From Aplectana chamaeleonis (taxonomy: Eukaryota; Nematoda; Chromadorea; Rhabditida; Cosmocercidae), in the NCBI GenBank assembly GCA_029168955.1, contig JAPDOI010000144.1, positions 310,001 through 374,000 of the forward strand: DNA of 64,000 bases. Reading direction: 5' to 3'. Positions within the stretch are counted from its first letter, which is position 1, and each line of letters starts with the position of its first letter. This document shows positions 36,530 to 46,385 of the stretch, in pieces. Below the pieces are notes generated by a model. It was not told where the DNA came from and did no database searches. It saw only the letters and a program-made list of their open reading frames with translations. The translations under genes were made by a program, and so were the position numbers.

Positions 36530-36731
36530 TGATTTCTCTCGGCATTAAAAGGCAAGTTAGGAGCGATGTTTTACTTCGCGGGAAGTGGAATAGCAACCAA
36601 TGGATGGATTGTGTTCAAAGTGTGGCTGAGGACCGTGACAAATGGACACGGCTGACTACTAGGTAGGCACACCTAGGTGAAGATGCGGAATGACCACGTC
36701 AGGCGAAAGCCAACCGTTTAACAAGACAAAC
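36530..36731 (+). mobile_element. RTE 3' fragment
   Basis: Aligns to 24350-24515 of the larger RTE copy: GTGGAATAGCAACCAATGGA, CTGAGGACCGTGACAAATGG, then GAATGACCACGTCAGGCGAA. The encoded KWTR is followed by LTTR and a TAG. Extra bases around ACTAGGTAGGCACACCTAGG, absent in the larger copy, probably represent the intact 3' sequence. It is the same strand and family as 22066-24525. Confidence 0.85.
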
Positions 36732-37125
36732 TGATTTTAACACTTGAATTGTACAATATTAACACTCTCTTATTATAATTTGACTACAATATAATAAAAA
36801 ACTCCACTGAAGAGCCTCGGGGTAGCTACAGATATGACTTGTCTGAAGACAGGGGCGAAACAATTCATATCTGAAATTATTCTACTCCATTTCATATCTA
36901 AAATCATTCCATTCCAGTTACAAAAAAACTTATTCAAAATCCATCATTTATTTATTTTTACTTATTTACATACGTTGTAGAAGACAATCCTATGAAAGGA
37001 TTGGTTATAACACAATAAACATTAAATCACTCAAGTCATCATGACATACACGAGTTCACATGAACTTGGCCGAAACTATGATACTATGCGTCAAAATAAT
37101 CATGGCTTAAGAAGTTTATTCTTTA
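36732..37125. other. Gene-free AT-rich stretch
   Basis: Nothing supported. It contains repeated ATTTATTT and CATTCCATT words. Confidence 0.4.
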
Positions 37126-37270
37126 GGGGCTATTCATACTTCCAACCTCTCGCTCTGCCAGAGCGGCCCGCTCGGAAAACGAGGTGAGTATGAATGAAAA
37201 TACGACCTCCCGCTCCTCCCGCTCCGCCAGTGAAGTATGAATGATCCAGAGACATCGCCATGGCAGAGAG
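37126..37270 (+). mobile_element. CTATTCATACTTCC MITE, family I copy 1
   Basis: GGGGCTATTCATACTTCC, then CCTCTCGCTCTGCCAGAGCGGCCCGCTCG (a GC-rich hairpin), a GTATGAATGAAAATACGACCTC block, and GTATGAATGATCCAGAGACA. It matches, in reverse orientation, 37855-38023. Confidence 0.7.
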
Positions 37271-37644
37271 GGAGGGGCGAAAAATCGGTTTGTTTGTTTT
37301 TAGAAATGAAGCGATGCGGTGGTTTCTGATAAGTTTGATAAGATATGTTGGTTTCGTTGTATGTAAAGGCTATTAAGGGTGGATTCTACATATTTTCTAA
37401 ATAGACGATGACTGATAACGCTATCGGAAAAGTTATATCAGAGGCAACATTCATTCTTGGGATTGAATCTTGTAAGGCCCCCTCCAGCTAGATTTGAGCC
37501 AAGATTCATAATCGTACGACAGCCTTGTCGCTTTCTTGCGTACCTTCCGGAGGCGTGCATTTTGATCCTTGTATTGCACATTCAAGCCTAACTGCAACTT
37601 TCAAAAACATCTGCGAACGCGCACTTCCATTTTATTTCTGTATA

Positions 37645-37800
37645 ATTCCTACGACGTCCTGCGCACCCCCACTGCGGGGTGAATACTTTTCGAGGCCTCC
37701 GGGGCACTTCCACATGGGTCTCACACTCTTTCTACTGCATCTTGCACACTCCCACTGAGGTCCCGCGCACTTTCTGTGGCGTATTGCGAGCTTTCACTAA
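37645..37800 (+). repeat. Remnant of the 42-bp minisatellite
   Basis: Recognisable half-units, CCTACGACGTCCTGCGCACC, TGCATCTTGCACACTCCCAC and GAGGTCCCGCGCACTTTCTG, match the array at 10148-11035. It is heavily diverged and only about 3-4 units long, and it lies between the two family I copies. Confidence 0.7.
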
Positions 37801-37854
37801 GGCCACTTTCATATGACGCAATTTAGTGCAACAAGTAATGCAACCAACAAAAAC

Positions 37855-38023
37855 CTCGGCGGTGCGAGAGGGGAGTATGAATGTTCCAGAGACACCGCTG
37901 TGGCTAGGCAGGAGCCGCGGGAAAGGCGGGAGGCGCGTGAGGTCGTATTTTCATTTATACTCACCTCTTTTTTTCGAGCGGGCCGCTCTGGCAGAGCGAG
38001 AGGTCGGAAGTATGAATGAGCCC
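37855..38023 (-). mobile_element. CTATTCATACTTCC MITE, family I copy 2
   Basis: Reverse-oriented copy: GGAAGTATGAATGAGCC at its right end, the same GAGCGGGCCGCTCTGGCAGA hairpin, and TTATACTCACCTCTT. The left side carries AGTATGAATGTTCCAGAGAC. Confidence 0.7.
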
Positions 38024-38294
38024 TTATACGACGTCCGAATGTGGTGGTTGTGCACATTGCATCTACTGTTTTGCTCAAGGTAATGAATATTGACCCAGCT
38101 CGGGCTGAGAAACCGACCACTCTATGCCTAGTTTTCGGCTTGTGGTAAGAAATCTTCAATTGTCCACCACGTGTTACCGAGTGCACAAATGCATAAAACT
38201 TTGAGGCATCAACATCATTCTATTACTCTTCAAAAAGAAACATTCAATAAAAAAAGCAACCAAAAATAGTGTAATTTCCCTTAATCGTCTTTCC

Positions 38295-38513
38295 CTAAAG
38301 ACTAGACCCCGACATGCGAAAGTAGGCTCTGAAACGCCTACACGCATTGACTCCGTCAGGCATATAGTCACCACAAAGCCGATTCTCGTTGATAGTCTGG
38401 TTTAGGACTTCGAGAACAAAGTCTGTACGAAGCGATCGAACATTTAATAAGGAGGTCACGAGAAAACGAACGCTGCGAACGCTACAGCCGTCCAAAGCCC
38501 TGAAAGTGTCCAA
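38295..38513 (-). CDS. Possible terminal exon, unknown product
   Basis: The minus-strand frame follows an acceptor-like GGACACTTTCAG (about 38505-38516) and runs about 70 codons to a TAG at 38295. The translation includes RSVRFLVTSLLNVRSLRTDF and VLEVLNQTINENRLCGDYMP, which looks protein-like. No other exon, poly(A) signal or family was identified. Confidence 0.25.
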   Translation of the reverse strand: MDTFRALDGCSVRSVRFLVTSLLNVRSLRTDFVLEVLNQTINENRLCGDYMPDGVNACRRFRAYFRMSGSSL

Positions 38514-38576
38514 GACGAGGGTTTTTTAATCGTCGCTGTTATTCACTAAAGACGCTATTCGGCGCGAAATCAATCC

Positions 38577-38655
38577 ATAAATAGCCATTCTTTCTTTTTC
38601 GCTAGTGCCAGTTTTCCCACCGAGCAGCGTCGCGACTTCGTAATTAAATCACGCG
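38577..38655 (+). repeat. Dispersed repeat G copy 3
   Basis: AATAGCCATTCTTTCTTTTT ... GAGCAGCGTCGCGACTTCGT and AATTAAATCACGCGGACC, related to 31205-31290 and 27575-27665. Confidence 0.45.
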
Positions 38656-38836
38656 GACCCTATACATGAAGATTCAGCATGATTTATTGCACGGTCTCTA
38701 TAATGAACTTTCATGCTTATTTGCTGTCCTCGTATCGTGTTTTTGACACTCTTATTGTACCGCTGTTTCACTAGACAACTGATCATGTAATAAATATAGT
38801 TTAGGGAGGGACGCGACATCTTTACTGAAATTAATA

Positions 38837-39115
38837 CTGTGCTTCTCTGGGCCGGATTCCGGTCCGCAATTGCGTCTCGACACGCTTTGCGGCCGCGCGC
38901 ATTCGACTCGGAAGGGATTCCAGCGGCGCAGCAGCCGATCTGTTGACTCTAGGTGGATTTTAGAAACTGAAAAAAGAACAAAATTGGAGGAAACTGTATA
39001 AAAAAGCCATATCGAGTCGGATTCGGCGCTGGAAACTCGACTGACTCCAGCGCGTGCGGCCGCAAAGCGTGTCGAGACGCAATTGCCGACCGGAATTTGG
39101 CCCAGATAAGCACAG
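38837..39115. mobile_element. TA-flanked MITE, family C copy 2
   Basis: 279 bp with TA at 38835-38836 and 39116-39117. Ends CTGTGCTTCTCTGGGCCGGA and the inverse ..GGCCCAGATAAGCACAG. It aligns end to end with 11542-11820 without net length change. Confidence 0.92.
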
Positions 39116-39117
39116 TA

Positions 39118-39972
39118 CACCCGAAATTGGCTAAATAGAGAAAACCGTCTGGGATCGCTATTTTTGGGTTCTGCCGTAGCATGTCACTTGCCCCTTGTGC
39201 CTCTCTGAGATGAGTTTATCGCCCACTAGAACGCAATCACAAACACCCACAACAGACCACTGAAAAGTGCTTTCGAACAACAAAAGCAAATCAAGCCGCT
39301 TTGAACCTCATTGGAAGCTATTTCTACTATTAAAGACATGAGACATGCAAGGAAGTATTGGAGCCACTGTCCGCACAGAGAACCACATTTTTTTCTCTTC
39401 TTAGGCTCATGTTTTCACCAAATGAAGGTAGTTCCTAGAAAATAAGACCATAACGTTCCGCACCAAAAATTTTATAGTGACACTAAATACAGTTTTATGG
39501 TCTGAAAAGACGGTGTCTTTCTGTCGGTCATCTAGCACGAGGAAAAGAAGCGTCATGGGACGCAGGCCATTAATGTACTGCTGAATAGCCTACAGCTCAG
39601 CTCGAAGACTTTCGACAAGAGAATTTTCGCTACAAGAAAGACAAATGGATCTCACATGGATAGCTAATCGGTTGACGAGAAAGTTTGTTGAGTTTTCTCG
39701 TAGTGACTATAACAGATTTGCGGAAGTTCTTCAGTGGGGTTGATTTCACATTTTTTTCAAAATTTCTGCAGTTCATCTACTACGCGAAGACTCTAAGGCG
39801 CCAAACTTAACTATTAGGTACTCCAAGGTATTCATCAATCAATGATATTTGTTTCATGAGTTGTCGCCGCCTTCATCGAAAATCGAAGAACTAACTCGAA
39901 AATCGATAATTGAAAAAAATTATCGATATTTCACAAAGCAAGCACTGTTGATTGGGGCATTGCTCGTAGTAC
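39118..39972. other. Gene-free stretch
   Basis: Nothing firmly supported. About 39370-39500 weakly recalls family Q (GCACAGAGAACC, then TTTTTCTC). Confidence 0.35.
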
Positions 39973-39976
39973 TTAA

Positions 39977-40035
39977 AGGCATCGTACGCGCAGAGAACCG
40001 AATATTATTTTTTCATGTTTTTGTGTACTGTTTAA
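39977..40035 (+). mobile_element. Family Q fragment (left end only)
   Basis: TTAA (39973-39976) is followed by AGGCATCGTACGCGCAGAGA, ACCGAATATTATTTTTTCAT and GTTTTTGTGTA. It stops where other copies continue with GTTTGGCCTCTC. The overlapping 85-codon frame is incidental. Confidence 0.75.
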
Positions 40036-40635
40036 AGCAATCTCTGAAAATTTTAATTATGCCTGTTTGGTGTTTCGGGAGACTGCAGACAAAGCTTCAA
40101 ACCTGACGTCGGAGATTAGTTCTTCGCTTCAAATTGGTTAGGTAAGTGACTTTGTTTTCAGTTTTTGTACCGAAAACTATAAAATAAGATGGGCCAATGC
40201 ACATGTTGGGATGCTAGAACCTTTCACGATAAAGAATATTCAAGAAGTGGGTGCCTGTTCCTCTGGTGAAACGAGCGCAGGACATTTGTCATAGGACGTG
40301 GGGGGGGGGGGGTGATCCAATGAGTTGGCTGGTGCACGAGATTTTCGCCCACCTCCTGACCCTTTTTTATCGTACTTCCGTTCTTGCTCATCCTAGAGGG
40401 ACCCGAAGCTTGCGTTTTTGCCAGAAAATAGGGCAACTTTTTCATCGTGAACACTGCGTTTTAATATAAAATTCGAAATTGGTCGAGTTCGACGTAAGGC
40501 GACAAGGAGCTTCAGATTGTACCTTCTGCTGAACTACCCAGAAATCAACGAGAGAAAAACAAAGAAATGCCCTACAAACTCTTGTCAGCCCACTAGTTAA
40601 AAGCACGATTTCATTCCCGACTACGCAGGTTTAGT
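40036..40635. other. Gene-free stretch with a G-run
   Basis: No gene. A pure G-run of about 14 bases lies near 40299-40312. Confidence 0.4.
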
Positions 40636-40763
40636 TAGGCCGGTATCATACTTCCCGCGACCAGCGATAGCAACGAAGCACATCAAGCATATCGATTTTT
40701 GGTCGATATGGATGGTAAACATTGCGTCGCGTCGCTCGTCGCTTGAAGTATGATCCCAGCCTT
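40636..40763 (+). mobile_element. Palindromic MITE, family H copy 1
   Basis: 128 bp with ends TAGGCCGGTATCATACTTCC and, inverted, TAAGGCTGGGATCATACTTC. It contains a GCGACCAGCGATAGC...GCGTCGCTCGTCGC hairpin and ATCGATTTTTGGTCGATAT. It is the inverse of 41888-42012. Confidence 0.75.
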
Positions 40764-41887
40764 ATGCCAAACGCGCCAAATATGTAGGTGCAGACAGGAA
40801 TTTGAATGGTTCTTGGGAGACTGTGTCGGAGGGTTTTAAGCATTCTTGCCAATTACCTGTATTTCGCGCACTCAGCTGCGCAAAAGCATTGAATGTAAGC
40901 TTGTTTGATTTTAAAGTTTGAGTACTTGAATATTCACTGAAATCTATCTTCTAACTCTGTGAACGCATTTCTTCGCTCTTTGGGACAAGGAAGTATGGCA
41001 TTCTAATTCGTACTCGTCCTCGCTTGGAGTTTACTGGGGCGGAAAAGTTCTATTCGAATTAAATCTGCTCACAGAAAGCAACTCTGACATAGGGGGAACC
41101 TTACTCACATGGCGCCAAGAGAATCGCGCGCGATGTGATTTGCTCTGCGATGTACATCGCGCCAATACATCGCATCGCGCCAAAAAGAAACCATACATCG
41201 ACGCCGTTTTGGGTCCTCACCCAAACATGCACAAATCTGAAAGAGCAGGGTTATAAAAGTTGTCAAGTTTATTTTCGCTGTTGCTTCGTTTTCGCAGATG
41301 TTTTGCGCATAAAAAGGAAAAATGAATGATACGTTTGAATCTTCTGTTGAATCATATTTAAATAAAAACGTATAAATTGAATAAACACGATGTCTCGGGG
41401 TCATGGTAGGTTTAGTCATTCATGGTCGCGGCACGTTTCCAGATAAACAGAACGTGACTTGAATCAAGGTTTCCTGCTGAGAGAGCTGAGAAACGGCAGC
41501 GAATGGAAAAGTAACTAATAATGTGCTCGAAAAAATGTTTTCGCAACAATTTTTTCCGATTGTACCTCAGCTTTTTTCACAAAAATTTGAGCATTGTGCT
41601 ATAGCGGAGCTGCCGACGGACCACGACTTCCGTAGCCGAGTTTAGGATACATTGGACACGAGGAAGCTTCGAAATTCGTCTTTCTGGCAGAGATTTCGAT
41701 TTTTGAAAAGCGTGTGATTCAAAGTGACAGGCGACGCGTGCGGACGTGAATGGTTTAACCGAGCTCAAGGAGACACAAAATGAAGAGGGAAGAAAAGGGA
41801 AGATTGGAACAAAAGGAGGAAACTACGAAATGTCAAAAAAAAGCTCCAGCGATGTCCTCACATCACAGTGCAGGGCGCTGGAATCGC

Positions 41888-42012
41888 GAAGGCCGGGATT
41901 ATACTTCCAGCGGCGAGCGACGCAACGTAATGTTTACCAACAATATTGACCAAAAATCGATATGCCTGATATGCACTGTCGCTATCGCTGGTCGCGGCAA
42001 GTATGCAGGCAT
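41888..42012 (-). mobile_element. Palindromic MITE, family H copy 2
   Basis: Ends AAGGCCGGGATTATACTTCC and GGTCGCGGCAAGTATG. It contains AGCGGCGAGCGACGCAACGT, TGACCAAAAATCGATATGCC and CGCTATCGCTGG, matching copy 1 in reverse orientation. Confidence 0.75.
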
Positions 42013-43374
42013 CGCGCAAAAAAACTATGTTTTAAATGCGATGTGAGCACGATACCGTCGCGCGTAGCAGCTGCCACGCAAACACCGCGTGCGACGGCCG
42101 ACCTCACCGCAACTCCTTGATTCATTTGTCGCGCGCGTCGACCAGTGCTAAATCACCCTTCTGAGTGCGATAGCATCGCTCCAAGTAAGGTTCACCCATA
42201 GGCACAGGGGACGGAAGCTGACTACCGGCGTGTCTGATAGGTATTAGTGAAACTAGAGGAAAAGCGACTGCAAGAATATATATGTCGAGGTGGACACTTT
42301 GAGCAGTCTTGGTTCAGGGCAATTCTGTGCTGGGATCTTCAAGAAATTCCCCTAAAATTATGCCACAGCTGTGGAATCCTTTCGGAAGGTAAATACTCAT
42401 ATTATAGTCATAAGACTTGGTCCAGTGCAGTGCGAAACAGAGGTAACGATCGCATACCGTTGTTGTCTCCTGATTGTTGATCGCGGCTCATCCTCAACGA
42501 CACGTGGTGGCTGTCGATCCCGTTCCATTGGCCATACTCGCCACTTCTAATAGATGTTCGTTTGGTTTCGTGGTCTTGTCAAGATGATGTGGAGATGTTG
42601 CAGCGGCTTATGATAGATGTCCGTTCGTGTAGAGGAGATCTGAGATTGAGAGAACGTGATTATGACTGCGACAATTCGGGACAGCAAAGGTCTACGTTAA
42701 ACAAGCTGGTTTTCGTTCCGAACGCGCGACAGCAACATGCAATATTGGGGTTGTTGCAGAAAATGGCAGTTGTTAACGTGTGAAGCTGATTGATTTAAAA
42801 TTGATGTACTCAATTAAATTAACTTTGAAAAACTCATCGAGAGAATATGAGAATCAGATGTCTGTACGTGTTATCTGAAAAAGACTCGTAGGAACTAACA
42901 AGGGAAGAATACTTGCACAGAGTGGGTACTTCAAACAAAAAAAGCATTTCCAGGATCAACCCACGCTAAAGGAGCCACTGGATCTTACCGTGAGTACATG
43001 CAAAGGCAAGGATGAGCAAATTATGAATGCCTATTTTTAGATGACGAGTAAACCATAATTTGCCTCCAAAAATGGCCGCGTAACTCATGACAGATAACTA
43101 AAAATATTGACAACCAGAATGGCGAGAGGAGGATGTTTAGCACAGGTAAGTGCATGGGATCCAGGTAAAACTTACTCTCAACCCATCAGTTTGTCAGTGA
43201 ATGTCCGACCCAGGTATCCATCAGGCCGGACAATTAATAGAAAAACGGATAAGGTGAACCAATGGACAATGGATTAACTGGTGACCACTAACATGTAATT
43301 CATTAATTCCTGTTCTCCATACATTCCTTACGTCTCTTTTTTGCACAGCCACTACTCCTGGGAGCGTATGCGTG
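42013..43374. other. Gene-poor stretch
   Basis: The only frame of interest is 42562-42783 (+): MLQRLMIDVRSCRGDLRLRE ... LNKLVFVPNARQQHAILGLL, ending in TGA. It is protein-like but has no splice sites or domain I can name, so I leave it uncalled. CG-rich sequence lies at 42030-42130. Confidence 0.3.
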
Positions 43375-43376
43375 TA

Positions 43377-43535
43377 TAGTTAGGTCCGTGGCCTGTGTCC
43401 TTAAGAAAAAACGTTTAATTCAAACCGCGGCTGGCGCGGCGGTTTAATTCTCAGAGATTAAGATTTAACCGCCACGCCAGCCGCAATTTGAATTTGAACG
43501 TTTTTTCCTGAGGAAACAGGCCGCGGATCTAACCA
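43377..43535. mobile_element. TA-flanked MITE, family J copy 1
   Basis: 159 bp with TA at 43375-43376 and 43536-43537. Inverted ends TAGTTAGGTCCGTGGCCTGT and ..CGCGGATCTAACCA enclose inverted AAAAAACGTTTAATT and CCGCGGCTGGCG blocks. It shares its ends with 50759-50984. Confidence 0.8.
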
Positions 43536-43565
43536 TATGTATACTTACTTGTTAAGCGTATTTAA

Positions 43566-44026
43566 AGGCAGCATACACGCTCGTAAACGTGATTGAGATA
43601 ACTACGGAAATAGAATGGTATGGCTCAGATAGCAACGCCTACGCATTTTGAAGCATCAAAAATCACCCACAATGCCGCTACATGAGTTAGAAGTTGGCCC
43701 CACCCTGTATTTTCACGCCCCCTGTATTTGCCCTTTTCCTGCAGCACAAGGTTGCTGGGTCATCTTCAACGTCGGTACTGTTGGTGGATTTCCTAACAAA
43801 TGAACCACACACTTCACTGACGGCGATGATGACCCAGCAGCCCTGCGTTGGAGAAAAAGGTCAAATACAGGGGGCGTGAAAATACGGGCGGGGTCAAACT
43901 TGCTACTCCTGTAACGGCATTCTGGGTCCTTTTTGATGCTTCAAAATGCGTAGAAATTATGTTGTAAGCCGTACGGTTCTATTCACGTTGTTATCTCAAC
44001 CACGTTTATGAGCGTGTATGCTGCCT
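43566..44026. mobile_element. TTAA MITE, subfamily X copy 2
   Basis: 461-bp palindrome flanked by TTAA (43562-43565) and CTAA (44027-44030). Ends AGGCAGCATACACGCTCGTA and the inverse ..ATGAGCGTGTATGCTGCCT. The inner arms include CGCATTTTGAAGCATCAAAA and CACGCCCCCTGTATTTG with their inverses. The centre aligns with 34340-34500. Confidence 0.85.
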
Positions 44027-44030
44027 CTAA

Positions 44031-44563
44031 TTATCAAAAGTCACCGCGCTATCTCACATTACTAAATACATAAAGACAAAGTATGAATAGTGCCAAGAAC
44101 ACTTACATAGTTGATGTTGCACAGGCTACACCTCAAGAATACAGATAAAAAACTTCTTTAAAACTTGGTGCTCTGGAAATTCAGCGCAATCTTAAGTCGT
44201 ATTATGTTTACTCTTGTTATAATCTTTTTACTATTCCGATAACCATGTTTAGCAGCACCATTAGTATATTTGAAAAGGTGATCAATAAAGATGAAGCGAA
44301 GAAAGACCTAACCAGTGTTCTCGCGTACCGCCCAGTCTGCTGAACGAAGGCGTCCACCATTTTTTTCAGTCGATCGAGAAAGTCGACTCTTCATTCGAAA
44401 AACCGGTCATTTGAAAAAGTGCGATTTTCTAATAAACCAATTGGCTCGGTTTTCAGGAAAGTTTAATTTTCGTGTAAGCCGAAAGAACGATTATTGAAAA
44501 AGTGTGCTTTATAATAGAATATAATGCCTCTGACATCATTCAATCGTCTAGCCGCAAAACTGG
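44031..44563. other. Gene-free AT-rich stretch
   Basis: Nothing supported. Confidence 0.4.
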
Positions 44564-44748
44564 TTGGTTCTGAGGTTACCTGATGCTTCTCTGTATTTAC
44601 CTGTCATAGTCGTTGTCGAATTTTTCATACTTACTCCCCTTACTATTGTTTCTGGTGTGAATTCGTTCTCTGTCTGTTATATTTTCCCAGTGTATGCTTT
44701 GTTTGATTCACGCGGGTTATCCTGCGCCTACAAAATAAATAAATAAAT
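44564..44748 (+). mobile_element. Possible CR1-like 3' end with AATA tail
   Basis: An open frame with a hydrophobic end (VIVVVEFFILTPLTIVSGVN ... LSCAYKINK) closes inside an AATAAATAAATAAATAG tail (about 44729-44748). The same arrangement, a hydrophobic C-terminus with Asn-Lys-stop supplied by the tail repeat, is seen in the better-supported CR1-like copy that follows. No reverse-transcriptase motif remains, so the assignment is by analogy. Confidence 0.35.
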
Positions 44749-44814
44749 AGGCTATTCAGAAAGTCGATTATTAGAAAAATTCCAGTACTCTGGAGTATAT
44801 CGAATGGCAAGGCG

Positions 44815-45453
44815 TTGGCCATTCGAGACAGAAAAGTGTTGTTGAGAGCATTCAAGACCTACGTCATACCAATTTTGGAAAGTGGAACAACAGTTTTTTC
44901 ACCGCATAAAAGAAAACATATTTTTCAACTTAAGAAAACCCAACACAATTTTACACGCAAAATATATGTAAGATCTCAAATCCAGGCCTATGACAGAATA
45001 CCAAGTGCGGGAGCAAGGAATAGAGAGTTGAAAATTCATTCTCTGCAATCTCGCCGACGCCTAAATGATGTTTGCATGGTGTTTAAGTTACTAGCTGGCA
45101 TTGCGAAAATCAACCCCTCTAGATTCTATAGGCTGAACCGCTCGAGGACCAGGGGGAGCAAGTTTAAGATTTCATATGCAGCTCCGAAGGGCAATATTAG
45201 AACCTGTACCTTCACTTGTAGAGCCGGATCAACTTTTGTCTCTCTTAACCTAGATATTACACCGGTTCCAGTACCTTCTGCTTTGTGGAGTTTCAAACGC
45301 ATTGCAGGGAAGAGGCTATTGTGTCTCTGGGTCCACATGGAGAAAAAACAGTATTTGTCCTTTTTCATCCAGTTCATGTTCTATGTAGTTACAGTTGACC
45401 GCAATGTTGAAAGGACATGGTGCGGTTGCGGACTCGAACTAAAACTACGGTAG
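44815..45453 (+). pseudogene. CR1-like reverse transcriptase C-terminus, MITE-disrupted
   Basis: A 212-codon frame covering the reverse-transcriptase thumb and C-terminal domain, with the catalytic palm missing by 5' truncation. The last roughly 21 codons of this frame (from 45392) are encoded by an inserted MITE, ending at a TAG inside the MITE instead of at the native stop in the AATA tail. The original start is absent. It can have no activity on its own. Confidence 0.85.
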
Positions 45454-45629
45454 AATCTGGCACTTTGCCAGATTTCGTCATAGATCGGCGCTATCCGTCG
45501 TCTCTCTGCTCACGAGAATATCAGCTGTGGCGCCGATCGATGACGAAATCTGGCAAAGTGCCAGATTCTACCGTAGTTTTACTGCGAGTCCGCAACCGCA
45601 CCATGTCCTTTTAACATTGCGGTCAACTG
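45392..45629. mobile_element. TA-flanked hairpin MITE inserted in the CR1-like ORF
   Basis: 238 bp flanked by TA (45390-45391 and 45630-45631). Ends CAGTTGACCGCAATGTT and the inverse AACATTGCGGTCAACTG. The arms of about 100 bp are about 95% identical and include ACGGTAGAATCTGGCACTTT. The loop is short, about 30 bp, around TCCGTCGTCTCTCTGCTCAC. The CAGT ends and TA duplication fit Tc1/mariner-type mobilisation. Confidence 0.92.
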
Positions 45630-45690
45630 TACTTGTATTGCAGTACTTGTAGTATCGATGTTTCTTACGCTTGCCTTATGTGGCGTACTC

Positions 45691-45801
<111 letters not shown>

Positions 45802-46004
45802 CAGACAGCAAGTTTTTACTTTTAATCAATCTCTGAATCAATGCAGTCATGCTATAGCGATTGATGGACGTCTTTTTGCCGTGTCCGACAGTTAACAATT
45901 CAACTAAAATATTTTTGGCCGACACGCATCCTTGGCAGCCACGTATGTATATGAATTGAACAAGAAGTTGCATTAAGAATTTCAATTTTCTAGACATTTC
46001 TTAG

Positions 46005-46385
46005 AGGCATCGTAAGCGCAGAATACCATAAATTATTTTTTAATGTTTTTGTATAGTTTGGCCTCTACCGCGAACAAAAACGTCGAAAGAGCCCCCGAAA
46101 AACCTTCGTTTGTAAAGAAAATATAGTTTGAACGCACTGTTCGTGCCAAAATCGTTTTTAAAGTTTTTATGCACTTGGAAACCTGGTCACTGTCGTTTTT
46201 GCCGTTTTCCTGCATGTGGAGTTTGTTCCATAATTGTTTTCCATGCTGTTGACGGTCGCATCAACATTGGATGAAAAAGTGCTAGGTGATCGACCCAACA
46301 GCAGTTTTCGGTGGTCACAACTTTTAAGGTGTTTATTTTCAGAGCCTCAACTTTTGTGGGTGATGTCAACTAACTGAAATGGTTT
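46005..46385 (+). mobile_element. MITE family Q copy 3
   Basis: TTAG (46001-46004) is followed by AGGCATCGTAAGCGCAGAAT and the family body (GTTTGGCCTCTACCGCGAAC, TTTTAAAGTTTTTATGCAC, TTGTTTTCCATGCTG, GGTCGCATCAAC, CTTTTGTGGGTGATG). It is the longest of the Q copies seen. Confidence 0.8.

Larger units (their letters stand above)
44791..45690 (+). mobile_element. CR1/jockey-like non-LTR retrotransposon, 3' end
   Basis: A 5'-truncated copy carrying the C-terminal part of a reverse transcriptase. The frame from about 44751 reads LLRAFKTYVIPILESGTTVF, KKTQHNFTRKIY, RNRELKIHSLQSRRRLNDVC, FYRLNRSRTRG and TCRAGSTFVSLNLDI, the thumb and C-terminal signature I know from nematode CR1-type elements. After subtracting a 238-bp MITE at 45392-45629, the frame continues about 23 more codons and ends in the AATAAATAA tail at 45691. 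The copy is otherwise uninterrupted from 44751 to the MITE, so it is quite young. It is followed by the (AATA)n tail. Confidence 0.85.

Noticed and set aside
41105..41419. 104-codon minus-strand frame with an acceptor-like CTCTTTCAG
   Set aside because: The only nearby donor would leave a 16-bp exon; the rest crosses CGCG-rich repeated sequence.
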